Below, piece by piece: positions 36,992-48,987 of a stretch of DNA of 64,000 nt (its first letter is position 1; each line of letters starts with the position of its first letter). A model generated the notes under the pieces. It made no database searches. It had not been told where the DNA came from and saw only the letters and a program-made list of their open reading frames with translations. The stretch is from CAVWXT01 sp963759115 (GTDB taxonomy: Bacteria; Planctomycetota; Planctomycetia; Pirellulales; Thermoguttaceae). Where the stretch lies: assembly GCA_963759115.1 (NCBI GenBank), contig CAVWXT010000006.1, forward strand, positions 930,001-994,000, given 5' to 3'. A program made the position numbers and the translations under genes.

Positions 36992-37636
36992 TCAGCTGAA
37001 TTGCTGCTGAATGCTCCATTTCTTCACGGCGGCGGCCGTTTCGGGGCTCAGCAGGGCTTCGGCCGCCACGCCAAAGACCAAGGGCGCGTTGAACAGGCCG
37101 CCCAGGATGAACGCGATGGTCAGATTGCCGGTAAGGAACGAGGCCACCACGCCGACGGCCAGCATCGCCAGCCCGATCAGCCAGTAGCCGACGTACGTGC
37201 CCAGGAACAGGCCCACGTCCGGCTTGCCGAGCCACGACAGCACGGCGAAATTGCAGACCAGCGAGAATCCCAGCGACACGGTGAAAATGGCCACGGCCGC
37301 CAGATATTTCCCCAACACGATCTCGAAGTCGCCCGCCGGGATCGTCAGCAGCAATTCATCGGTCCCCTGTTTGCGTTCATCGGCCCAGATGCCCATCGTC
37401 ACGGCCGGAATGAACGCCAGCATGATCAGCGGGAAACCGAAGTTGAACCCCAGGAACTGGATGCCCCAACTCAGTTGATCCAGATTGGCCAGGTTGTTAT
37501 TGAAGAAGTCGACCGGGCAGAAGGCTGCCACGGCGCACAGCAGCACAAAGACGCAAATGAACACATAGCCCGTCGGATTGGCAAAGTAGCTGACGAAGTT
37601 CCGCCGGAAAACGGCCAATAGCACGTGGATGTTCAT
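36992..37636 (-). CDS. ABC-2 type permease (N-terminal half of a permease-Gldg fusion?)
   Basis: 214 aa from ATG 37636. Six hydrophobic helices (TGYVFICVFVLLCAVAAF, PLIMLAFIPAVTMGIWADE, YWLIGLAMLAVGVVASFL) give the ABC-2 membrane topology, with the cytoplasmic motif ERKQGTDELLLTIP typical of GldF-like permeases. It presumably forms the channel for the ATPase encoded at 37791-38522. It ends KKWSIQQQFS, where a one-base change would continue into the Gldg part. Confidence 0.85.
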   Translation of the reverse strand: MNIHVLLAVFRRNFVSYFANPTGYVFICVFVLLCAVAAFCPVDFFNNNLANLDQLSWGIQFLGFNFGFPLIMLAFIPAVTMGIWADERKQGTDELLLTIPAGDFEIVLGKYLAAVAIFTVSLGFSLVCNFAVLSWLGKPDVGLFLGTYVGYWLIGLAMLAVGVVASFLTGNLTIAFILGGLFNAPLVFGVAAEALLSPETAAAVKKWSIQQQFS

Positions 37637-37679
37637 GGCGAACGGGGGTCGGAGGATATGAGGTCAGGGGTCGGGGTCA

Positions 37680-37790
37680 GGGGGAATGATGAATGCTGAA
37701 TGATGATTGATGAAGGCCGGACAACTCTGCCATACGGTTCCATCGCTCCTCGATCATTCATCACTCATCATTCATCATTCATCATTTCTG
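37680..37790. repeat. ATGATTGATGAA-type degenerate inverted repeat
   Basis: Simple repeats of AATGATGAATG / CATTCATCATT type on either side of 37730 can fold into a long imperfect hairpin between the ATPase and permease genes. It may reduce read-through or simply be expanded microsatellite sequence. Confidence 0.5.
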
Positions 37791-38522
37791 TCACGCCGCC
37801 GTCAGTTCGCGGAAGTGAACGTCCAGCGGCTTGCCGTCTTGAGTAAGTTGCTTGATGCTGCCGTCGAAGACCAGCCGGCCCTCGTTGATGAACAGCACCC
37901 GGTCGGCCATCGCTTCCACCTCCTGCAAGATGTGGGTGGAGAGCAGGATCGTCTTGTTCTGGCCGAGCTTGCGGATCGTCTCCCGCACGTCGTGAATCTG
38001 GTTGGGGTCCAGTCCGGCGGTAGGCTCGTCGAGGATCAACACGTCGGGCTCGTGCAGCAGCACCTGGGCCATGCCCACCCGCTGCCGATAGCCGCGCGAA
38101 AGCTTGCCGATAGGCTTGCCGATCACGCTGCCCAAGGCACACAGCTCGACCACGGCGTCGATCCGATCGCGTTTTCGCCGGGCCGTCAGCCCGCGGGCGT
38201 CGGCAAAGAAACTGAGCAGACTGCGCGGCGTCATGTCGGTGTAGAGCGGACCGTTTTCGGGCAGATAGCCCAAGCGGGTGGAACCGGCCAGGCGGTCGGT
38301 CGACATGTCGTGGCCGGCGATCCGGGCCGTGCCCGACGAAGGGGCCAAGTAGCCGGTCAGCAGCTTCATGGTCGTGCTCTTGCCCGCCCCGTTGGGCCCG
38401 AGAAAGGCCACCACCTCGCCCTGATGGACCTGAAAGGTGATGTCCAGAATGGCCGCAAACTCGCCATAGAACTTCGAGAGCCCTTGGGCCTCGATCATGG
38501 CGGGACCTTGCTGTTGGGTCAT
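37791..38522 (-). CDS. ABC transporter ATPase (GldA-like)
   Basis: 243 aa. Walker A is GPNGAGKST (residues 42-50), the signature LSRGYRQR, Walker B VLILDEPTAGLDP, and the H-loop STHILQEVE. It powers the adjacent ABC-2/Gldg membrane partner; in other bacteria GldA belongs to the gliding export apparatus, but here only an ABC exporter role can be claimed. First gene of the minus-strand module. Confidence 0.92.
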   Translation of the reverse strand: MTQQQGPAMIEAQGLSKFYGEFAAILDITFQVHQGEVVAFLGPNGAGKSTTMKLLTGYLAPSSGTARIAGHDMSTDRLAGSTRLGYLPENGPLYTDMTPRSLLSFFADARGLTARRKRDRIDAVVELCALGSVIGKPIGKLSRGYRQRVGMAQVLLHEPDVLILDEPTAGLDPNQIHDVRETIRKLGQNKTILLSTHILQEVEAMADRVLFINEGRLVFDGSIKQLTQDGKPLDVHFRELTAA

Positions 38523-38961
38523 CGTGTACCGCTCCTACTGCAACGCACAAGGATAGAAGGGCCGGATTTCAGACTCGCAAGAGCTGTGCCCTCCCCAAAG
38601 TAAGGCATGTCCAAACAAACCATTTCCAAGCCGGGCCCAACCCGGCCGGAGCATGATGAAACGAAGCATTATACCTAACTGCCGCCAAATGCCAATGGCG
38701 GGCCGACAGTCGATTTGCGGGCCGTGCCGTTCGTCGAGCGTTCAACTCGTCCGACAATCCGGCCGAAAGTCCTCGCTGCGATCGAACACCCCCCATTGTA
38801 GTTGAATGGCTCTTGCCGATTCAGGGCCACCGCCGTTCCGAAACGCTGCAAACCGGCTAAAATAACATCTACGGCGTCCGGGCGGCACCGGTTCGGCGTT
38901 CGTCCGGAGTTCTCTACGCCGGTCGCCAAAATCTTCGCGTAAGCACACGAGGAGAGTGATC
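38523..38961. other. Intergenic region between divergent genes
   Basis: About 440 bp without a credible gene. It must contain the promoter of the leftward ABC module and of the rightward small membrane-protein gene. I see no clear operator or riboswitch. Confidence 0.4.
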
Positions 38962-39031
38962 ATGGGCGCCGAACGAGCGAAACGCGGTGTCATTTCTCCC
39001 GCTGCCCGGGAAAAGTGCATCAAGCGCCAGG

Positions 39032-39412
39032 ATGCAAGTGGAGTTTGAGCAAGAGTGGGGCCGTTGGGCAACCGCGTTTTACTTCCTGGCAGCGCTGGCC
39101 CTTTGCGCCGGTAGCGGTGGCTTTGCGTTTCTTGTGTACTTAATAGCAACGGCCGTGGTACCGCCACCCAATCAACCAATTCAGGCGCAGAATTTTGTAT
39201 GGGGAAATTTTGTGTGGGAAGGCTTCGCCGTCGGGATGCTTCTTGGCTTCTTGGCTGGAGCCGCACTTATCAAAGGAATCCACCAATTGGCCAATGGTAT
39301 TGAATCACTGCGAGGCGATCCCGTTAGTCGAACTCTGCTCGAGTACCATGAGGCGATGCTCGGACTTGTCCACGATGCCGGGACGCTGGGCCGCGCTCAG
39401 CCGAATCCGTAA
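39032..39412 (+). CDS. Small membrane protein, unknown
   Basis: 126 aa from ATG 39032 (MQVEFEQEWGRW); an alternative GTG start is at 38987. A strong GGAGAG site precedes another ATG at 38962, in a different frame that stops early, so the true N-terminus may be obscured by an indel. Two transmembrane helices (ATAFYFLAALALCAGSGGFA extended, and EGFAVGMLLGFLAGAALI) separated by a proline-rich loop. No family recognised. It lies just upstream of lipA. Confidence 0.5.
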   Translation: MQVEFEQEWGRWATAFYFLAALALCAGSGGFAFLVYLIATAVVPPPNQPIQAQNFVWGNFVWEGFAVGMLLGFLAGAALIKGIHQLANGIESLRGDPVSRTLLEYHEAMLGLVHDAGTLGRAQPNP

Positions 39413-39455
39413 CGTGCCCCCCGCAAGATGCGTTACCAACGAGTGAATCCAGCGC

Positions 39456-40468
39456 ATGATGTCGCCCGCCAATCCCCAATCCCTAATCCCTCCTGCCCAA
39501 CCCCTTCCGCGCTGGCTGAAGCGGAACGTGCCAAAGGGCAACGCCAATCACTTCACCGCCAAGCTGATCGGGCAGTTGGGCCTGCACACCGTCTGCGACC
39601 ACGCCAAGTGCCCGAACCGGATGGAATGCTACGCCCAGAAGACGGCCACGTTTCTCATCCTTGGCGATATCTGCACCCGCGGCTGCCGCTTTTGCAGCGT
39701 GCAGAAAGGAAAACCACAGCCACCGGATCCCGACGAGCCGCGGCGGGTGGCCGAAGCGGCCAGCCAACTGGGACTACAGCATGTGGTGATTACCTGTGTG
39801 ACTCGCGACAACCTGCCCGACGGCGGGGCCGAACATTTTGTGGAGACGATCGCGGCCGTGCGTGAGGCGACCGCAGCCACGATCGAGGTCTTGCCCTCCG
39901 ATTTCGCCGGCAACGCGGCGGCCGTGGATCGGCTGATTGAAGCGGCGCCGGAGGTCTACAACCACAACACGGAGACCGTGCCGCGGCTGTATCCTGCGGT
40001 GCGCGGAAAAGGGGGACAGGCGCACTTTTCCAGAACGGCCCGACCAACCTGCGGTCAGTGCCTGGTGCTTCACAGAAAGCGCGCCTGTCCCCCTTTTTCC
40101 CCGATTACGCGTGGACGCTCGAAATGTATCGCCGCATTCGCCGGGCCAATCCGGCCATCGCTCTCAAGACCGGGTTGATGCTCGGGCTGGGCGAAACGCC
40201 CGACGAACTGCTCGATACGCTGGCCGACCTGCGGGATGCCGGCTGCCGCCTGTTGACCCTCGGCCAGTACCTTCAGCCCACGCCGGCCCAACTGCCGGTG
40301 GTCCGCTACGTGCCGCCGGAGGAGTTCGAACATCTTGGCGAGTTGGCCCGCCGCATAGGTTTTGACCGCGTGGCCAGCGGCCCGTTCGTGCGCTCGAGCT
40401 ATCACGCCCGGGAAATGGTAACGCAGCCACATCTGGTTCCCACGGTACTCCGTGGGAACCCGCCGTGA
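39456..40468 (+). CDS. lipA: Lipoyl synthase with internal palindromic insert
   Basis: Both iron-sulfur sites of lipoyl synthase are present: the auxiliary cluster CDHAKCPNRMEC and the radical-SAM CTRGCRFC. EVYNHNTETVPRLYPAVRG follows as expected. A 96-bp palindromic element (40005-40100) then interrupts the protein before DYAWTLEMYRRI, TGLMLGLGETPDEL and FVRSSYHARE. The frame differs by one base across the insert; a single-base error inside the element would leave lipA open with an extra ~32 residues. The C-terminus also runs into a GGTTCCCACGG palindrome. LipA inserts sulfur into octanoyl groups of lipoate-dependent enzymes. I see no second lipA in the window. Confidence 0.82.
40005..40100. 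repeat. GGGGGACAGGCGC palindromic element inside lipA (family 1 variant)
   Basis: The 96-bp insert has arms GGAAAAGGGGGACAGGCGC (40005-40023) and its reverse complement (40081-40100). It sits between two codons of a conserved lipA region where other bacteria have no extra sequence. Confidence 0.8.
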
Positions 40469-40538
40469 GTGACGCTTCGATCTGCTGCGGACGCGAAGCG
40501 TCGGATGCAGTGGGTTCCCACGGAGGACCGTGGGAACC
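40435..40538. repeat. Paired GGTTCCCACGG palindromes
   Basis: Two copies of the palindrome GGTTCCCACGG-N4-CCGTGGGAACC lie at 40435-40460 and 40513-40538 with a further hairpin-prone sequence between. They overlap the last lipA codons and could end transcription in both directions, since the next gene is convergent. Confidence 0.75.
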
Positions 40539-40556
40539 AGGCGCGCAGCAGCAGAC

Positions 40557-41210
40557 CTACCGTTGTAGTTCCAGCGTCGCCCACAGGCTGGGGTCTTCCT
40601 GGTAGGGCATGGGGCTGCCGACGCCGAACGTCTGCTCGCCCAACTCGCGATCCATCACGGCATAAGTGAACCCCAGGCGGGAATGCTCCCCGGGATCGAA
40701 ACCCGTCAGGGCCTCGGCGGGAATCATCACCTCCAGCACATAGCCGTCGCCGCGATTCTCGCAACGGGCCTTCAGAAGTCCCGACCGGATGGGATTGGGC
40801 TGCTCCCGTGCACGGTTGATTACCAGCGTTTCGGCCACCGGCTCGTCGAGCCGCCGGCCCCCTCCGCCCGGCAGGAAGATGAAGCGGTGGCAGAAGCGGC
40901 CGGCGCGGTGAACGTTGTGGACATCGCGGGTGTCAATCCAAAGTTGCAGGCCGTCGCTGTCTTCGGGCCGGGCCGCCCGGCACCAGGGCGGCTGGCTCTT
41001 GCCGCGCACGCAGGCCGTGAAGGCCAGGCCCGATTCGCTCCATGCGGCGCGGACGTCGGCCCAAGCGATGCGGTCTTCCAGTTCGACCAAGCCGGCCAAC
41101 CGATGCGACTCGTCCAGTCCCGCCCCGCGATCGGTCCACAATGGTTCCCGGTATCGGCACGGCGCCGAAAAACGGAAGAGAAAGCGGGTTGGCAGGAGAG
41201 GATTGGACAT
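40557..41210 (-). CDS. Carbohydrate-binding (CBM9/DOMON-like) domain protein
   Basis: 217 aa from ATG 41210. The beta-sandwich pattern WADVRAAWSESGLAFTACVRG, DGLQLWIDTRDVHNVHRAG, FCHRFIFLPGG, GYVLEVMIPAEALTGFDP and RLGFTYAVMDRELGEQ matches the family-9 carbohydrate-binding / DOMON fold found in many planctomycete proteins. No signal peptide is visible, so it may act in the cytoplasm. It begins 11 bp after the stop of the second uvrA on the same strand. Confidence 0.65.
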   Translation of the reverse strand: MSNPLLPTRFLFRFSAPCRYREPLWTDRGAGLDESHRLAGLVELEDRIAWADVRAAWSESGLAFTACVRGKSQPPWCRAARPEDSDGLQLWIDTRDVHNVHRAGRFCHRFIFLPGGGGRRLDEPVAETLVINRAREQPNPIRSGLLKARCENRGDGYVLEVMIPAEALTGFDPGEHSRLGFTYAVMDRELGEQTFGVGSPMPYQEDPSLWATLELQR

Positions 41211-41220
41211 GGGGAGTTGG

Positions 41221-44200
41221 CTACTTTCCTTGCACGGCCGAGAGATGCTCCTTGAGAAACTCCCGCAAATTGCCGCGGGCCAAATCGTCCGTCGTGCGGA
41301 ACTTCAGCCGGATCGCATCGAAGTTGGGCCGCCCGCCGTCCAATTCGGGATTGTACCCCAGGTCGGTGATCTGCCCCAGGGTGAAGCGGCCCTTGGGGCC
41401 CATCAGGTGCAGGTAGACGGCGTCGAGCTTCTTGGTTTGCACGGCCGCCCAAGCTTCGTGCTGTTGGGGCATGTAGATTGGCACGACCTGCTTGTTGTTC
41501 CACAAGAACTGCCCTTGCGGCGCGATCTCGGCCAGCAACTCCATGAGGTCTTCCAGCACCTCCGCATCCCACTGGACCGTCTTACCCAGCGGAAAGCCCT
41601 TGCGGGCGAAGTGCCACTTGCGGCCGAGTTGCTTCCAGGGCTGCAAGATGTCGGATTTCTCTTGCAGCTTCTCGGTGAACGTGCCGAAGCCGGCCACGGC
41701 CCGGTCGACGAAGTCCCAGAACTCCGGGCGGTCGATCTCCGCATAGCCATGCACGCGCAGTTCCACCTCCTGCCACGGCCCGTGGAGGTTTCGGCACCGC
41801 ACCCGCGGCTCGGTCCCGTAGAGCGGCAACTCGGGCATGTCGTTGAGCGGCTTCAGATTGAGCTTCTCGACCAGTTCCTCCCGGTTGAAGGTGTTGCGGG
41901 CCGTGCGGAACTTCATCTTCAGCAGCCACTCCTCGCCGGTGATGGCGTGGAAGAACCAGCCTTCCGATTTCTTCGCCGCGCGGATCTCGACGACGCTCCG
42001 CGAGTCCCAGTCGGTTTCGGCGAAAAAGGCGGCGAAAAAGGCGAAAAAGGGGTCGGGAGTCTTTGTTGCCTCGCCGGGTGCTGAGCCCGGCCTGACGGTG
42101 GGCCGCGCCGAACAAAGACTCCCGACCCCTTTTTCCCCTTGGATGCGATCGATCACTTCGGCCAGGATGCGGCCATCCCAGCGGCACGGGTTGCCGGTGC
42201 GGCCGACGCGATCGACCGTGTGCCAGTGCCGGCCGTCGATTTGCCAGGGCATGCGGGCGTCGCGGCCCACCTCGGTGATGTCGCGGTCGCCTTGCTGCTG
42301 GGCCAATTCGGCGGCAAAGTCAAACAGCTTCCGCGGGGCCAGCGGCCCGGCCGCCAGCACGGGGGCCAGGGCCTCGCCGGTGTACGATACGAAGCCGCGA
42401 CCGGCGGTCGCGTCCGCCTGCTCAGTGGCAATGGACTTTGCCGCCGCACCGCCCGGCACAAGTGCCGGGGCCAAACGGGCTTTCTTGCCGCCTTTTCCCC
42501 GTCCGCGGCCTTCGGCGCGACCACCGGTCGCGGCATTATTATGGGCCACGATGTCCTCTGGCGTGCCCGCGGCAACGACGTAACCGCCTTCCTCGCCCGC
42601 CTCCGGTCCCAGGTCGATCACCCAGTCGGCCGTCTTGATGACGTCGAGATTATGCTCGATCACCACGACCGTGTTGCCCAGATCGACCAGGCGGTTGAGC
42701 ACGTCCAACAGCTTGGCCAGGTCGTCGAAGTGCAGGCCGGTGGTTGGTTCGTCCAACAGGTAGAGCGTGCGGCCGGTATCGGGGCGCGAAAGCTCGGCGG
42801 CCAATTTGACCCGCTGCGCCTCGCCGCCGGAGAGCGTCGGGGCCGGTTGGCCGAGCGTGACGTAATCCAGCCCCACGTCGCAAAGCGTCTTCAGCGGCTG
42901 GCGAATCTTGGGGATGTTCTCGAAGAGCTTCACCGCCTCGCCGCACGACATGTCGAGCACGTCGGCGATCGACCGGCCGTGATAGCGGACGGCCAAGGTT
43001 TCGGGATTGTAGCGGCGGCCGTGGCAGGTGTCGCATTCGACCCACACGTCGGGCAGGAAGTGCATTTCGATGCAAAGCTGCCCGTTGCCCTCGCACTTTT
43101 CGCACCGCCCACCCGCCACGTTGAAACTGAACCGCCGCGGGGTGTAGCCGCGGAGCTTTGCTTCGGGCAGTTGGGCGTAGAGCGCGCGAATCAAATCGAA
43201 CACGCCGGTGAACGTGGCCGGGTTCGAAGTGGGCGTCTGCCCGAGCGGCTGCTGATCGACGCGGATCACCTTGTTCACCAACTCGACGCCGCGGATGGCA
43301 TCGTGGGCGCCCGGAAAGGTCTTGGCGCGGTGGAGCGTGCGGGCCAACGACGCGAAGAGCACGTCTTCGATGAGCGAGCTCTTGCCGCTGCCGCTCGTGC
43401 CGGTCACCACGGTCAGCGTCCCCAGCGGAATCTGCACCGTGATGTTCTTCAGGTTGTTGTGCCGCGCCGACGATTTCCAGCCAGCCGGACGGCGCAAGGG
43501 GGAAGGCGGAAGGCGGAGGGCGGAGCGCGGAAGAAGAAGGGGGAGTGCCTCGCTTTCCGCCTTCCCCCTTCCGCCTTCCCCCTTTTGTCGTCCCCGCCCC
43601 CTTCATTCTCCGATTGTTCGGCACGGGGATCGCCTTCTCGCCGGAGAGATACGGCCCGGTAATCGAACCGCGGCATCCGGCCACTTGGTCCGGGGTGCCC
43701 TGGGCCACGATCTGCCCGCCGTTGCGGCCGGCGGCCGGGCCGAAATCGAGCAGTTGGTCGGCGTTCTTGACAACTTCGCGGTCGTGCTCGACCACCAACA
43801 GCGTATTGCCCAGGTCGCGAAGCTTCTTGAGCGCGTCCAGCAGCCGGCGATTGTCGCGGGGGTGCAGGCCGATGGTGGGTTCATCGAGCACGTAGAGGAC
43901 TCCGCACAAGCCGCTGCCGACCTGCGCGGCCAGACGGATGCGCTGCATTTCGCCGCCGGAAAGCGTGGGGGCGGGCCGGGCAAGCGTCAGGTAGTTCAAA
44001 CCCACGTCCACCAGGAACTGCAATCGGTTGCGAATCTCGCGGGTCACTTCGCCGGCCACTTTGCGCTCGGCCTCCGACGGCTTCCAGCCCTGAAATTCCT
44101 CCAGCAGCCAGCCCAGCGGCAGGCGGCAGAGTTCGTCGATCGTCCGGCCGGGCGAAAAAACGGGGACAGGCACCTCGCTACGTGGGGCGCCTGTACGAGA

Positions 44201-45682
44201 CGTCTCCTTCCGCTCGGAGCCAGTCCCCGTTCTTTCGCCCATGCGAAGCCGCACGGCCGCCGCATCGTCGCGGAGTCGGCTGCCGCCGCACACGGAACAC
44301 TCCACTTCGTCGACGAGGTGTTCGAGCTTCGCACGGAAGGAGGGCGAGACACGGCTTGCCTCCTCCAGGGCCGGATACAAGCCCTTGTATTGGAAGCGGA
44401 ATGCGAAACTGCTGGCTGCCATCGTACCCTCTGTTGGGGTGGCAGTTGAACTGCCACCCCAACCTGTCGCGCCCGGCGCATTGGCGCGACCACCGGTCGC
44501 GGCTTTCTGTTCGGCGCGACCGCCGGTCGCGGTTTTGTGCGCTTCAAACCACTGCTCGCCCGTGCCGTGGAAGATCAGCCGCCGATGGCGCCCACTAAGC
44601 TCGTGGAACGGCACGTCCGCGGGAATCCCCGTGGCGCGGGCGAAGGCGTCCAGCATCATCGCGAACGTGGCGCTGTCGGCGCTCGGCCAAAGCGCCACGG
44701 CGCCTTGAGCCAAGGTGAGCTTCGGATCGCGGAGCAAGGCGGCCGGATTTGTGCCGGTTTGCACGCCCAATCCTTCGCAGGCCGGGCACCAACCCAGGGC
44801 GCTGTTGAACGAGAAGTTGTGCGGCGAGAGCGGCTCGAAACTCCGCCCGCAACGATCGCACACAAAATGCTGACTGTGGGTCTCGGCGGGCCACTGCGGC
44901 TCGGGCACGTCGTCGCGGGGATAGACCACGCGGAGCACGCCGCGGCCCAGCGACAACGCGTTTTCCACGCTGCCGGCGATACGCGAGCGGGCGTCGGGGC
45001 GAATCGTCACGCGGTCGATTACCACTTCGACGTCGTGCTTGCGCCGTCGGTCGATCGCCGGCGGCTGGTCGACGGAGTAGGTCTGGCCGTTGACGCGGAT
45101 GCGGACGTAGCCCGACGCCCGCGTCTCTTCCCACAGCGTTTCGTAGCGTTCGCCCACGCGGATTTCCAGCGGGGCCATCACGTACAGCTTCGTGCCGGCG
45201 GGATGGGCCATGATCTTGGCGATGATCTCGTCGGCCGACTGGCTGCCGATGGGCACGTCGCACGCCGGACAGTGCGGCTGGCCCAGCCGCGACATGAGAA
45301 TCCGCAGATAGTCGTAAATCTCCGTGACCGTGCCCACGGTGCTCCGGGGCGTTTGGCCGGAATGCTTCTGCTCGATGCAAATGGCCGGCGAGAGCCCCTC
45401 GATGTGGTCGACCTTCGGCTTTTGCATTTGGCCGACGAACTGCCGGGCGTAGGCGCTCAAGCTTTCGACGTAGCGGCGCTGGCCCTCGGCATAGACGGTG
45501 TCGATGGCCAGCGAGGTCTTGCCCGACCCGCTCGGCCCGCAGCAGACGGTGAGTTGGTCGCGGGGGATGTCGACGTCGACGTCCTTGAGATTGTGTTGGC
45601 GGGCACCGCGGACCTTGATGAAGCGGGCGAACTCCGTAGGGTGCGTGGAACGCACCGAATCAGCCTGGTGCGTTTCACGCAC
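41221..45682 (-). CDS. uvrA: UvrA paralogue with long C-terminal extension and multiple repeat inserts
   Basis: Start uncertain: GTG 45682 fits, inside a palindrome that overlaps the end of the upstream uvrA. Both ABC modules are present: Walker A GPSGSGKTS and GTSGSGKSS, signatures LSGGEMQR and LSGGEAQR, Walker B VLYVLDEPT and LYLLDEPT, zinc fingers CDRCG/CPACEG and CEKCEGNGQ/CDTCHG. One frame change near 43470 falls in a repeat. After the second module the protein continues for ~370 residues (AAKKSEGWFFHAITGEEWLL, HLMGPKGRFTLGQITDLGYN), not part of classical UvrA and not recognised. At least six palindromic elements are read in frame (encoding stretches such as KTATGGRAEQKAATGGRA, GWGGSSTATPTEG and SEVPVPVFS). 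Confidence 0.8.
42043..42135. repeat. Palindromic element with AGTCTTTGTT arms in uvrA
   Basis: Perfect 25-bp inverted arms (42043-42067 and 42111-42135, containing GGGGTCGGGAGTCTTTG) surround a 43-bp centre. The element is in frame within the uvrA extension and is read as KGVGSLCSARPT...TKTPDPFF. Confidence 0.88.
42394..42412. repeat. GCGACCGGCGGTCGC short palindrome (family 5) in uvrA
   Basis: A short palindrome of the same type as 16928-16947, read within uvrA as ADATAGRG. Confidence 0.6.
42514..42534. repeat. GCGACCACCGGTCGC short palindrome (family 5) in uvrA
   Basis: Same type, read as AATGGRAE. Confidence 0.7.
43498..43583. repeat. GGAAGGCGGAAGGCGG inverted repeat in uvrA
   Basis: Purine-rich GGGGGAAGGCGGAAGG on one side faces CCGCCTTCCCCCTTCC on the other. 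The insert lies between the two ABC modules of uvrA and is read as TTKGGRRKGEGGKRG...PPPSAFPLAPSG; a frame change follows at its end. Confidence 0.75.
44151..44239. repeat. GGGGAC-type palindromic element (family 1) in uvrA
   Basis: 89 bp with the standard asymmetric arms (GGGGACAGGCACC and, reversed, GGGGACTGGCTCCG). It is read in frame inside uvrA between LRMGE and SPGRTIDEL, as RTGTGSERK...SEVPVPVF. Confidence 0.85.
44433..44463. repeat. 31-bp palindrome GTTGGGGTGGCAGTT-G-AACTGCC... in uvrA
   Basis: 15-bp perfect arms around a single central G. In frame, read as GWGGSSTATPTEG. A diverged copy is at 6827-6855. Confidence 0.8.
44483..44532. repeat. Two GCGACCACCGGTCGC palindromes (family 5) in tandem in uvrA
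   Basis: Copies at 44483-44503 and 44513-44532, 9 bases apart, both in frame, read together as KTATGGRAEQKAATGGRA. Confidence 0.8.
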
Positions 45683-45683
45683 C

Positions 45684-45689
<6 letters not shown>
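45634..45689. repeat. CCGTAGGGTGCGTGGAACGC palindrome at uvrA junction
   Basis: A 56-bp inverted repeat (outer arms CCGTAGGGTGCGT / ACGCACCCTACGG) spans the end of the first uvrA and the start of the second, where it is read as RVRETHQADSVRSTHPT. Confidence 0.8.
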
Positions 45690-48686
<2,997 letters not shown>

Positions 48687-48987
48687 GGAATCTCGGCGAC
48701 GGCACGGAGTTGGCTCAGAGCGAAACACATCATTGTATCAAAAGGCGGCCGCCGGTGGTCGCCCCGGATGCATCTCCTGCGTCTTCGCGAACACCATTGT
48801 GGGCTCATTTCCAATTACCCCAAATCGCCCCGTCTGTGCATGTCCCTAAAATCCGGGACGTTTCGAGACCTTACAGTTAATGCCATCCGCAAAATCGGCC
48901 GATCCGTTATTTGAGGAATAGACGTTACATTCGGAAAATCTGCGCTGGCTGCTACAAATTGGACGAGCAGTCCTTTAAGGGGGGGAA
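48687..48987. other. Intergenic region between divergent uvrA and BBP7 genes
   Basis: About 300 bp without coding potential; it must hold promoters in both directions. No SOS-like operator that I can recognise with confidence. Confidence 0.4.

Noticed and set aside
42139..43662. 507-codon plus-strand frame opposite the second uvrA
   Set aside because: Antisense of conserved UvrA blocks.
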